NCBI GenBank assembly: GCA_902729315.2
Contig: LR746266.1
Coordinates: forward strand, 439,001 to 503,000
Source: Spirodela intermedia
Taxonomy: Eukaryota > Streptophyta > Magnoliopsida > Alismatales > Araceae
DNA: 64,000 bases
Direction: 5' to 3'
The translations under genes were made by a program, and so were the position numbers. Of this stretch, positions 34,001-44,193 are shown in pieces; the stretch's first letter is position 1; every line of letters starts with the position of its first letter. The notes below the pieces were generated by a model. That model was given only the letters and a program-made list of their open reading frames with translations, had not been told where the DNA came from and did not search any database.

Positions 34001-37000
34001 TCAGGCTACGCCCATGTTTGGTGAATGCGTCAAGCTGCTGCTTAGATTGTCTGATCCAACCGGACAGCTACTCTGGACCTGCTGCATGCCTGAGATACAC
34101 GCGTCGCCATTAGTACCACGCGAGATACTGTTGGTACAAGAACACATGGATTTTGCATCTTTCTCCGACTTTTCGGGTTCAAGTGAGAAGTCGAGCTGTT
34201 TCTCTAAAGGTCTGAGCACGGCAGCCCGGACAGGCCTCACTTGGTAGGGAGGAGAGAAGCTGACGGTCTCATGATTTTCTTCTGTAACTTTCCCGTTGTC
34301 TTCCACGGAAAGAGGTGTAGATATCCTGTTTCTCCTTCTTCTGATAATAGAAGGCGTACTCGGGAAGCTCTTGGCTGCATTTTTCAATATAATCTCAGGG
34401 CTGCACTCAGCTGCGTGCTTGGCATTCAGAGGAGTAGAAGATCTCGAGCTTGGCAACTCTTGCAGGAGGCAGTATTTGTTCAAGATGGATGATGCAGCAG
34501 ATACATCACATATTTCTAATTGGGGTGGTTTGTAGAACAGAGAACCCGCTGTCAGAACACCTTCAGCATGCTCTGACTTTCCATTGACCATTTTATAGTC
34601 AACTTCCATGTCATCGGCGTGGGCCTCGGACTTCACACCCAGGTCGTCACCTACCTTTTCCCATTTGCCATTAATAGCCGGCACATTTTTTGAAGCTTCT
34701 ACATGAAACTCAGTGGCTGTGGAGTCAAACCTATGTCTGTAGCCTTCCATCTCAAAAGGGCTAGAGAGGCTGGGAGCAGTGAGCAACGTAGCTTTAGAAG
34801 AGGACTGGGGGCTTTGTTCTGATCCCTTAAGTGAACAAACCAGCAGACGTCCGCTGGCAGTCTTTCCAACATCTTTCAGCATTGCAGATTTCGAAACTGC
34901 AGACAGTTTACCAGTAGCCAAATATAAATCTAATTTTTTCTTCAGGGAACTATTCCAATGGTTCTTTATTGAGTTGTCAGTCCTGCGAGTAGACGAATAA
35001 TCGCTCAACATTACGCATGTGCATACTAAGATCACGAATAAATAAAATAAAAATCAGTCAACAAAGTTTATAAAAATGCGTAGAAAACAGACCCAAGAGA
35101 AATCCCACGGAAGATAGCAAACAAGATGGACCAAAAAACTGATCAGGCGAAGAGAACACGAGAAAATAATATGAATTGACTTATTGGTGAAGCCCAGAGA
35201 GGGAATACCACATAAATGTTGGCAGACATGGAATTAAAATGATAAAAATGACATTAGTTTAAAGCAGGACAGTTGATGACTTCTAAATGCTGCTGGAGAC
35301 AATTGACTAACAAAGAGAAGAAGGCCATGATATCGCTTATATTATTGCTGAGTTAAGCCTCAAACAGCCGACTTGATAAGATGAATGCTTTGGGACTGAT
35401 AAAAAAAACTAGCATTCATCAGTGAACGAATTATGCCACAGTTAATCACATTGTCTAGTTTCTATGAGTTAAGTCAGAACAGAAATTTATAACCTACAGA
35501 GATTAGTTGTAATTGTATATCCAATCTGCACCGACACCATGGAGTTGATGATTTCACCCCAAGGCAAAAGACTTTCCCAACGTTCTAAGACAATTCTTCT
35601 CTGGACACCCGTGAACTTAACTGATTCATTTAAAATGAAATTTAACGAAAAGGTTAACCATTAAAACAATCTACAAGAAGATAAACTCCAGAAACGCCCC
35701 AATGATCATATTATCATGGTATGGCAACAGAAAGCTATTCATGACAGATGAATATTAGTACTGCCAATGACATTCGAGAGAACAACAAACAGCTCTTTGG
35801 TACATAAGGATATATTAAAAAAAAGTAATACAAGAACTCATACCTTCCAGGTAAAAACTTGGCTATTTCCGCCCATTTATTACCATGTCTCTGATGAGCA
35901 TTGATGAGTTGAACTTCCTCCTCCAGGGTCCAAGCATCTTTCTTTATCAGTGGGTTCAAATGATTGTGCCACCTTAATGCGAGCACCAACATTATGAGCT
36001 TTTAAGCGTATTTATGTTGAATAAGAGTCATATCAATGCAACGCCAAAAAAAAAGTGTGGAAGTTCCAGGCTTCTGTTCGCTAAGGAACCGAGAAATATA
36101 TGCGATAAGGATAATTGAAAATCTAATAATGATCTAAGAACAACAATTTAATGCACAATATAAAATGCTCAGCATCCCTATCTAAGAGTGATAATGACCC
36201 TTACCATCAAGATAATATTATCCTGGAATAAATATCTTTTTCTTATTCAGCTGTCAAAAACTGCTTTTTCAACAACAGTATACAGAAACAATCACAAACT
36301 ATAAGTCTATTGATATTTCTGGCACATAAATAGTTGATCTAGATGGAAAATATAATTTTCGAACATTTGTTCTCCTTTTTCCCTCTTCTCTTCCCTGAGA
36401 ATTCAAGGAAACTAAAAAAATGAAGCGTCCATCGCCCAAAGAGTTTCAGTTTTAAGCAAGAAATTCGGATGAATAACTAGTACAAAGAAAAAACTGAAGT
36501 TATTGGATCTTGAATTTGTGTTCCGATAACTTGAGTGCTGAATTGGTAAATAAAATGATCAGAGGAACCCAAGGATTACCTCTCCCGACATTGCTTCCCA
36601 ATGCGACCAGGTAATGACTTTGCAATGATAGACCATTTTGTTGGGCCATACTTTTCCACTAGTTCCACTATTTTATCATCCTCCTGCATCAGAGCGCAAT
36701 TATGATCATAAAATTTGGTTCCTTTTTCTTAGAGCTAAAGTTTTAACTTCTATATTAGCAGCATACCTCTGGGATCCATGGACCTTTGACAAGTTCAGGA
36801 TTGAGAACCTTTTGCCATCGATGTAGACACTGCACTTCTGATCTATCTGGGAAGAACTCAGCTGCACATGATAAAAAATAAAAAGGTTATTCTGACATCA
36901 CAATGCTAAATTCTCTTCTTAAATTGCTAGGTACTGAAATTAATCATTCATGTTTAAAATTTACTAAGATTTTTATGCCACATCACAGTAATGGTGACTA

Positions 37001-38730
37001 TTTAAAATCAGTTTCAAAGAAGATAATCAACGATAAAGATACTGGAACCATAGAAAATTAAGCATAAGCAGGTACTCTATGGAGATAAATAGCGGAAAAA
37101 GTGTGGAAAACCTATTTTCTTCCAACATCTTCCTTTGTGGGCTTTAACAGCCTTCCGTAGAGTCTCGTCCTGCAGCAGGTTATCATTTGTTAAACAGTTG
37201 TTAATCAACATGCACTCAACAATATAAGAAAAAAGGCATGTTATTAAAAAAATATTCAAGAAAAGTAACTAAATTCATGTTGATAGATGAGTGAAAACCT
37301 CAGAAAAATTTATGCTAGTAGTTAAGCAAGGAGTCAAGATTTGAACATTTCTATTCTTCAATTTTAAATGAACCTAAACTAAAAAAAGCTTCGCAAAAAA
37401 AAAAAATAGAAATTAGAATAAAACAGAAATGAACCCCCCACTACTGTTAATGCATTGAACGAAGACAGAGAAGTTTTTCCACATTTTTTTGATTTACATT
37501 CAAGATTGTAACAGATAGCTCACCTCCTCCAGTGTCCAGCCACCTTTTGCTCGTCTTATAGGCCCAGTAGTCCGCCTAGAAATTATTTACATCAACATTC
37601 ATGAGCGTCCAGCCAAACCAATCCCCAGATAGTATAATTGAATAGAATTAGCAAGTACATTTGACAGAATATCTTTGCCATAAAAGGTGATCCCCTTGTT
37701 TTTTTCACAAGAACGGTGCTTATTAAGCCTTCACATTGTCAAATTCTAGACACTACAAATGACATTGCCTGGGTGGCCAGTCAAGGCTCAAACTCATGCT
37801 TTGTAAGATCAGTTAAACGATGAAAGGCCTGAGAAGGAATTGTTTGGGGAATAACCTGGTCTCCAATGATCTATAACCATAAGTTCCCAAATACCAGGTT
37901 TTCATTCTCACCTCAAAAATAAATCATAAAGAAATTGAGCACGTTCATTATTCTAATAAAACCTAGATAAAATCTTGGTTTAGATCATCATTCCTACGGC
38001 CTTCCATAAAACAAGCTCCTTCTTCACCACACATATAATTAAGAGAAAAAAAGAGAAGTAAGAAAAATACAGCTGTACAACGCCTTTCATCAAGGATGCA
38101 ACGAGATATCGTCAATTCCAAGGAAATACAACTATTTTCGTTCATGGTTTTCTACTCTTCTTTCCTTGGTTACACAAAAGGCATATCTGACTGACTTAAA
38201 TCCACAGCGATAACAGGTACCCTTGCATTTATATATCCGATTGTTCATATTGCCATTCGAAGATCCATACCTCTACCATAAGAGAACATGTCATTGCGAT
38301 ATACAACTGTCCTGATGTGTGAAGAGCGCAGCGGCATGGGGGTGAATTGCGCGCAAATAAGGTATTCGAAAATGGTTTCGAAGATATTGATTGGGTGGCA
38401 TGGGGGGGCTTTATGCACAGAATTGTTCGAGAGTTACTGAAGGACATCGGACGATTCATGTGAACTTCTTACCATTTTCCATGTATAGCTATAACGAAAC
38501 GACCACATCAACGTTTAACAATCAGATAATTAGAGGAAAAACTAAGAGTTGTTCGACCATGAACCAAGAGTTAAAATACAGTACCGGTGGGACGGAGAAG
38601 ATGCCCCCGGACTGCAAGCGGCTGAAGTCCTTCGGGAGTACCCGTAGCTGCCCTGGGATTGGGAGGAGCTCGACGTGGCAGCCGATTGCCTGTTCTCCAC
38701 GCAGGTTTGCTCCATCTTCACCCCCGTCAT
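34001..38730 (-). CDS. MYB3R: MYB3R three-repeat (R1R2R3) MYB transcription factor
   Basis: Seven exons join in phase: 38585-38730, 37524-37575, 37112-37169, 36767-36861, 36580-36683, 35844-35972 and 34001-34982, giving 521 residues. Three MYB repeats are complete: R1 (about 59-110) from KGGWTLEEDETLRKAV to CLHRWQKVLNP, R2 (112-161) from KGPWIPEEDDKIVELV to CRERWHNHLNP, and R3 (163-212) from KDAWTLEEEVQLINAH to IKNHWNSSLKKKL. The short length and the C-terminal SPEIILKNAAKSFPSTPSII block resemble the MYB3R-3/-5 group rather than the longer activators. MYB3R proteins bind MSA (AACGG) elements in G2/M genes and work with DREAM-like complexes. AACGG words stand in this gene's own upstream region. 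The first ATG was used; the frame upstream opens only from a TTG. Confidence 0.93.
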
Positions 38731-39039
38731 GCTGTCCGGCAATCATCAAGAGATTCAGGTATACCGACCAGTAAAGCCCTGTTAATAACGCTCCTGTGGA
38801 GAATGACAACAAAAAACGCGAAATTAAAAGAAACACAAGAGAAATTTAGATAACTGGGAATACCTCACCATTCGAATCCAAAAAGGCAGGTCAACTGGGA
38901 TCCCGTCCCTTCGACGACCAGGCTTCCAAAAAAATGATAATTCCGTGAATTGCGAGAGCCGAACCACCACAGAGGGAGCCGCAAATGACCAAGAACAGGA
39001 TCACCGACGCCAGCCGCGAGAGAGAGGATCTCTACCACA

Positions 39040-39070
<31 letters not shown>

Positions 39071-39450
39071 GGGAGAGAGAGCGGAGGTGATGTGTACCTA
39101 CATCGCGTTAGAAGCTATGGCGCGGCAATCCTGGGCGAGGCGCGTTCGAGGGCCTCCCAAGTCCTGGATCCCGAAAAGTCCCGCGCCCACAACCCCCCCC
39201 CCCCCGCCAGCCAGGACGAAGGCTTTCAAATAAGACGTTGCCCGTTGAACGCCCGATGCGCAGGCTGGAAGGGAGGTAGAAGAAACATGAGAAATAAAAA
39301 GGAATAAAAATAGCGGGACTGACGGCACTAACGGCGCCGTCACGGTTCCCTGAGAGAGCTCGCCCCATCCAAGTAACGGCTAGCGACGGGCGCCGTCAAC
39401 GGTATCGCACGCGGAAGTTTGAACCTCAAACGGCACTCTACCACCCCTTT
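38731..39450 (-). promoter_or_regulatory. MYB3R upstream region with GA tract and AACGG words
   Basis: A GA-rich tract (39041-39081, CT in gene direction) lies about 310 bases upstream. AACGG cores occur near 39330, 39375, 39399 (context GTCAACGGTA, close to the MSA consensus) and 39430. A 14-base C run lies near 39190-39204. Promoter limits are inferred. Confidence 0.45.
39041..39081. repeat. (GA)n microsatellite upstream of the MYB3R gene
   Basis: A GA tract of about 40 bases with two GGG interruptions. Confidence 0.93.
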
Positions 39451-40041
39451 TCTTTTAGTGCCGGCGGGTGGGTCGTGCAGCCGGAAGTGCGCCCGGTGTG
39501 GACTGCCCGTGACGTCGCGGCTTTTCGTTGGTCCCTCTGCATCATCGTACTCTGCAAAACGTATTCAGTGCAGCTCAATTTTTCAGTCTATAAAAGAATC
39601 ACATTTTATAAAAATTCAGATGCTTAATATCCGATATAAATTTATTAAGTGCGGACATTTCGTATTAAAATGTACTAACTGAATAGGTCACCGGGATGTC
39701 AGTACGCAGCGGCGTGCGTTCACACGTACGCCGACCTATCGCACGAATGATGAACTGAGGCAGTTGTGACTGTCGCTTCTGCGTGTTCAATGCGGATGTA
39801 GGGACAGGCGATTAACTTGTCCACGTCAGAATCGTCTACCCGGTCGGCTGATGCGTCACTTCGTCACCATTTTGGGCCCGTTCACAGGTCGGGCTTTGGC
39901 CCTGAGATCAAGCCCACAAATGAAAATTAGTCCCAGTCGAGTCTAGCTGCTAGGCAGTGAGCCCATTATACGAAGCCACTCGAGCGCAATTTCAAAAAGA
40001 CCCCTAAAAAAAATAATACATATTTTCTTTATTAAAATATG

Positions 40042-40084
40042 AATTCGGTGGTATGATATGAATTATCATATCATCCACCGAATT
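40042..40084. repeat. Near-perfect 18-19 bp inverted repeat
   Basis: AATTCGGTGGTATGATATG is followed after six bases by its near-exact reverse complement CATATCATCCACCGAATT. One extra T in the left arm is the only mismatch. It could be the remnant of a small foldback element. Confidence 0.85.
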
Positions 40085-40267
40085 AAAAATTAAAACAAAT
40101 ATTTTAAAATCCACCATACCTAAAAATGCGACGTAGAATTATTTTATAAATAAAAATATTATTTGGTGGGAAAATATTTTATAAAAGAAGGGCAAGGTAT
40201 AGGCTAGGTAAGCCCCCAGGGGCCCACCCTAGTCTAGCCTTTCAGTGAAGTCAGCAGATCCGACACA

Positions 40268-40333
40268 TCGAACCCTCGATAGTTCTTTAGAACTATACCG
40301 GTTTTCAAGACCGGGGCTATCAACCACTCGGCC
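40268..40333 (-). pseudogene. Plastid-type trnS-UGA core (nuclear plastid DNA relic)
   Basis: Read on the minus strand the 66 bases run GGCCGAGTGGTTGATAGC, then a TTGAAAA anticodon loop with anticodon TGA inside a CCGGTC/GACCGG-type stem, then a long variable arm (TAGTTCTAAAGAACTA) and GAGGGTTCGA. This is the D-arm to T-loop of plastid tRNA-Ser(UGA). The acceptor stem and the 3' half of the T-arm are replaced by unrelated sequence that cannot pair, so it cannot be a working tRNA. The nuclear tRNA-Ser genes have a different sequence. Confidence 0.8.
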
Positions 40334-40569
40334 TTAATGATTGGTCAGAGGCCGTCAAAAGATGTAGCACGTGCGCGATTAAATAAAGTGGATTCGTAGA
40401 ATCCACACGTGGATAATGTTTTTACTAGCAGGAAAATTCTGGTTTTTTTTTAACGAGTATTTCATAAATGAAAATAGGATATGGGGATTATACGCTAAAA
40501 ATGCCATCAAAAGATTCGATAACTTCTGTTGTCCATCCATGCACAAGAACATAGCGCCGCCACCCCGCC

Positions 40570-40572
<3 letters not shown>

Positions 40573-40615
<43 letters not shown>
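40573..40615. repeat. (CT)n microsatellite
   Basis: A perfect CT tract of about 43 bases in spacer DNA. Confidence 0.95.
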
Positions 40616-40617
<2 letters not shown>

Positions 40618-41269
40618 CCACTCCCCGGCGCCGCCGCCGAGAGCCGGCTCGGTGCCAGGGGGGGTACTGTTCCAGGGATGCTGGGGGCGGGAGTTGGGAG
40701 TGGCGGCGGCGGTGTTCGAAGAGGACGAGGGGGATGGCGGCTCTTACGTCGTACAACCGACGACCTTTCAAGGGGCACGTGCATGGGGTTTCCCAATAGG
40801 GAAACGCGGCGGCGACGCGTATGTGCGACGCCATATTTTTCTAATACATTTTTATATATGAAAAAACTAGGTAACTCACATTTTAATCCCACATTTTTTT
40901 TTTACTATAATGTTCAGATAGTTCTTTTCTCCAACTCATCCCGTATTTATAATCTTATTAAACATCGAGTTATAAAATATTTTTACTGAATTATTTTTAA
41001 GAAAATGGGTCGTGTATGTCATCATCAGCGCAGTTGTCCACTAGTCATAACACGAACAGTGATCGCCTTTGGTTATTTAGAGCGTACGGACATGGAAAGG
41101 AGATGGGTGGGACGGTGGGCACAACAACCACCAACCGCCCTACGAAGTGGTGCGAGTGCATGCGCACACTACGGAGAGACGATCCAACGCCGACATTACT
41201 GCTCGCTTCCGAGCTTACTCTCCCCAGCGGGTCAGGAGCAACGGGGCTCCGTCTCCCGGGTAGGGGACA

Positions 41270-42049
41270 TCACTTGCAGGTGCAGTTCGAACCGCATTTG
41301 CAGTCGTTCTCGGCGACGGCGGCGACCATCGCAAACGACTCAAATGACCTGCGAGGAGAGGACACGTCGGCCGACGGCAGAGGGCGGTTACAGCGAGCGG
41401 GAAGAACGTGCTATTCGATGCACTGTTGGGCTAGAGAGGGAAGGAGGCCTACCCCCTAGCGGAGGCAACTCCCATGATCATGGTTCCGGTGGTGGCGATC
41501 TTCTCTTCCGAGTCCAGGTCAGGGAACATCTTGGATCTGCGGTGAGAGAAGAAAAAATAGCATGAGATGATGAAGAAATCGATCTGTTCTGTGGATAGAC
41601 TGTACCGCGGAGATGAGAATGGCTGTAGAACTAAGATGATGATATAGGTGAGGAAAACATTAAACAGATCGTCCGATAAACGAGTGAGAGCTGTCTCCTG
41701 GACAAGAGGATGGAGGAATCCTCCTCCTGGAGACTGGTCGAGACCTCAGCCTTCTAGTGTGAGAGAAATTGAAAAACCAACGCAACTCAAACCCCGAGAC
41801 GACGAGTACGATAAACAATGTCGGCGACGATCTTCAAAAATCTCGGACGATGATCGTCGGAGATGCTAGTCCTCCGAACGACAGAAGATCAGAGCAAACG
41901 CAAGCCAAAATCGGCCTCGATAGGCATGATTCGGGGATCGAACAGGACGATAAAACGGCAGCAGTACGATCTCAGACGAAGATCTGGCGCAGAGCTTGGG
42001 ATTACCCCCCGCATCCGCCGCAGACGCACTTCCCACTGGTGCAAGACAT
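41270..42049 (-). CDS. Small plant metallothionein (type 1/2-like) with only eight cysteines
   Basis: Three exons join in phase: 42006-42049, 41453-41536 and 41270-41348, giving 68 residues. The N-terminal domain is MSCTSGKCVCGGCGG, the spacer has SKMFPDLDSEEKIATTG and MIMGVASARG, and the C-terminal domain is NDCKCGSNCTCK. The KM(Y/F)PDLxSEEK spacer start and CKCGSNCTC are hallmarks of plant type 1/2 metallothioneins, cytosolic Cu/Zn binders. Cysteines are at 3, 8, 10, 13, 59, 61, 65 and 67; ordinary type 2 proteins have about 14. The usual CK before the spacer reads SK, and the usual tail CTCDPCTCK is cut to CTCK. A TATAAAAA box lies 100 bases upstream (42149-42156). The exon layout, intron phases and open frame suggest a live but altered gene. 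Confidence 0.8.
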
Positions 42050-42148
42050 GGCTGCTCTCGGTAGGTGGAGTGAGAGGAAATGGGGAGAGGACAAGTGATG
42101 AAAGGCTACCGCGGAGCGGGGTGGGGAGGAAGCCCGCCGGAGTCGCCC

Positions 42149-42156
42149 TTTTTATA
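42149..42156 (-). promoter_or_regulatory. TATA box of the metallothionein gene
   Basis: TATAAAAA on the minus strand, 100 bases upstream of the start codon, giving an expected leader of about 70 bases. Confidence 0.7.
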
Positions 42157-43824
42157 GCCCAGCCGGGGGGGGGACAGCGGAATCTCGAACCATCATCCTC
42201 CACCGTCAAATTTCCATCAATCATATGGTACAGTCTCGCATCCCGAGGAGATAACCTGAAAATATCCCGCTTGGCGGACATATATCCACGTCACCATTCC
42301 ACTGGACCCTAAATGATTAGTCGTATGTGAACATTATTTCGTCATCACCCTTCGACGGGTATTTCCAGCGGTAAATATAAACATCATTTAAAAGAATATA
42401 TTAAATATATTTGAATCCATTTTGTTCGAATAAAACAGAGTGGCGATAGTTGGGTCGTCTCATGCCGGAGGTTTTGACTTTTTATGGCAATAAACTAAAA
42501 TAAACATATTTCAAGGTGAATACAGATATTTTCATTTTTTATGCATAAATAGTTAGTCTTCATTTTTGGGTACGAATAAAAAAATTGGACGATCTCTCTC
42601 TCTCTCTCTCGCTCGCCGGTCTGATCTATTTTTGAACATACACTAAGTTTGGTTGTTCTCTCACTAAAATTCAGCTGATTTATCTCGTTATACCCTTGCA
42701 CCTTTAAATTTCCCTTGAATTTTTGGGTTTAATAGTACAAATGTGATTCTCTTACTTATTTCCAAACAGAAAAATCTAACCATCCATTAATTGCCATAAA
42801 AAAATAATTAGTAGTAAGATTGTGTAAAAAGAAATCGAAACTATCTGAAAAAAATCGAGCTAAAAAGTTTTATCAGCTCATTCATCGTTGTTCTTACCTT
42901 TGTAAAAAAGTCATTATTTTATCACAAATACCTTATAAAACTATTTTTTAAACCTTTAAAAACCTAAAATGAGCTTCATCATGAATTATAAATTCAATTA
43001 TAATATTTTTTGTTTTAATTGTACTATCGTGACTAAACTCTTGCATGAAGAGGGAGGAGGAGAGAGAGAGAGAGTCAATCCCCTACCTCTCTCTCTCTCT
43101 CTCACTCCCTTACTCTTCTCGGGTTATTCCCCTCCGTACAATAACTTTTGACTTTCAATACATAATTGCTTGAGCCAGCCGGCAATGGAAGTCAATCCGG
43201 AGAGAGTCAGAGAGGAGAGAGAAAGAGAGTACCGTGGAGTTTGTGTGTAATACGGATCTCCCAAAGAGTGGCCGAATATGCGAAATTATTTCCAATAATA
43301 GTGAGCCCACGGAACTCTCTATTGTTGGCGATGCCGGCAAATCTTTCTAGGTTGAGAATTTTGGGAGTCTATTACCATATGTTATTGATTTATTTTTCAT
43401 TTTAAGACGATATAGTTCATATAATTAAATTTTTTTATTACCATATGTTATTGATTTATTTTTCATTTTAAGACGATATAATTCATATAATTAAAAAACT
43501 ATATTACCATATGTTATTGATTTATTTTTCATTTTAAGACGATATAATTCATATAATTAAAAAACTTCGCTGATGCTCATCCGTCCCCGCTTCATCTCGA
43601 ACAGGAAGGCGACAGCTCCCGACAAAGAGGAGAGGAGAAGATGAATTCACGGAGGCGGCTTCATAGCCGCCTTTTCATTATGCGACCTGTCCCATATTCG
43701 CAAAGGGGTTTTTTTTTTTATTTTCTTGTATGTTTTTGAGATATTATATTTTATTCGAAAAGGCTACGCTTTTTAATGCGGTTGTTTGTAGCTGGCGCCT
43801 GGGTGGGCGGCGTGCCGTGTTTTT
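42157..43824. other. AT-rich spacer between the metallothionein and U3 genes
   Basis: No gene is recognised. It includes CT/GA patches near 42594-42612 and 43055-43100, a 66-base triplicate repeat (43371-43566) and a GGCGGCT-TCAT-AGCCGCC hairpin followed by TTTT (43654-43675). Confidence 0.55.
43371..43566. repeat. 66-bp tandem repeat, three copies
   Basis: Units start at 43371, 43437 and 43503 with ATTACCATATGTTATTGATT and run through ATTTTAAGACGATATA and TTCATATAATTAAA. The period is exactly 66 and the copies are nearly identical. Confidence 0.95.
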
Positions 43825-43836
43825 AGTCCCACATCG
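43825..43836 (+). promoter_or_regulatory. Upstream sequence element (USE) of the U3 gene
   Basis: AGTCCCACATCG matches the plant snRNA USE consensus RTCCCACATCG exactly. It stands 23 bases before the TATA box, the short spacing that in plants specifies RNA polymerase III. Confidence 0.9.
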
Positions 43837-43859
43837 GAAGTGTTTACTTCTGCCACGCA

Positions 43860-43866
43860 TATAGAT
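43860..43866 (+). promoter_or_regulatory. TATA box of the U3 gene
   Basis: TATAGAT, beginning 29 bases before the first base of the U3 RNA, as in other plant snRNA-type genes. Confidence 0.8.
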
Positions 43867-43888
43867 ACTTGCCTCGGAATCAACTAGC

Positions 43889-44115
43889 ACGACCTTACTT
43901 GAACAGGATCTGTTCTATAGGCTCGTACAACTGTATCCTTTAGCACAAAGGAGACAGACCATAAAGTCTGGTTGATGAAAGATGATCCCATGGTCAGAGC
44001 GTGAGTAGTGTTGATCACCGTCCCGCAGATGCGGGCGCTGCGACGCAGATGATCGTTCTCAGATTTCGGTTCATCCGAAAGCCTGAGTTGACCGTGGGAT
44101 TGTCTGACAGACTCT
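43889..44115 (+). ncRNA. U3: U3 small nucleolar RNA (box C/D, 18S pre-rRNA processing)
   Basis: The RNA begins ACGACCTTACTTGAACAGG and continues with GATCTGTTCTATAGGCTCG, the conserved 5' domain (GAC/A'/A boxes) that pairs with pre-rRNA. Downstream are box C' (TGATGAAAGATGATC), a box B region (GCGTGAGTAGTGTTGATCACC), box C (AGATGATCG), the TTCGGTTCATCCGAA hairpin and box D (GTCTGA, 44102-44107). The length, about 227 bases, suits plant U3. T-rich sequence follows (TTTT at about 44130), fitting Pol III termination. U3 acts in the nucleolus in the SSU processome for early 18S cleavages. Intact boxes and promoter suggest a functional copy. Its 3' end lies about 80 bases before the next gene's ATG. 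Confidence 0.92.
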
Positions 44116-44193
44116 CATTCTTTAAATCGTTTTATTTTTCTTCATTTTGCTCTGTAGAGTTAGAGTGGCTGCTGGATCTCTCTAGATCTCCGG

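Larger units (their letters stand above)
39451..41269. other. Spacer between MYB3R and metallothionein genes
   Basis: No protein gene is recognised. The stretch holds a palindrome (40042-40084), a plastid tRNA relic (40268-40333) and a 43-base CT tract (40573-40615). AT-rich parts at 39.98-40.18 and 40.85-41.0 kb carry nothing I can name. Confidence 0.55.

Noticed and set aside
40996-41565. A 186-codon plus-strand frame near 41.0-41.5 kb
   Set aside because: It overlaps the metallothionein exons on the opposite strand and has no recognisable domain.
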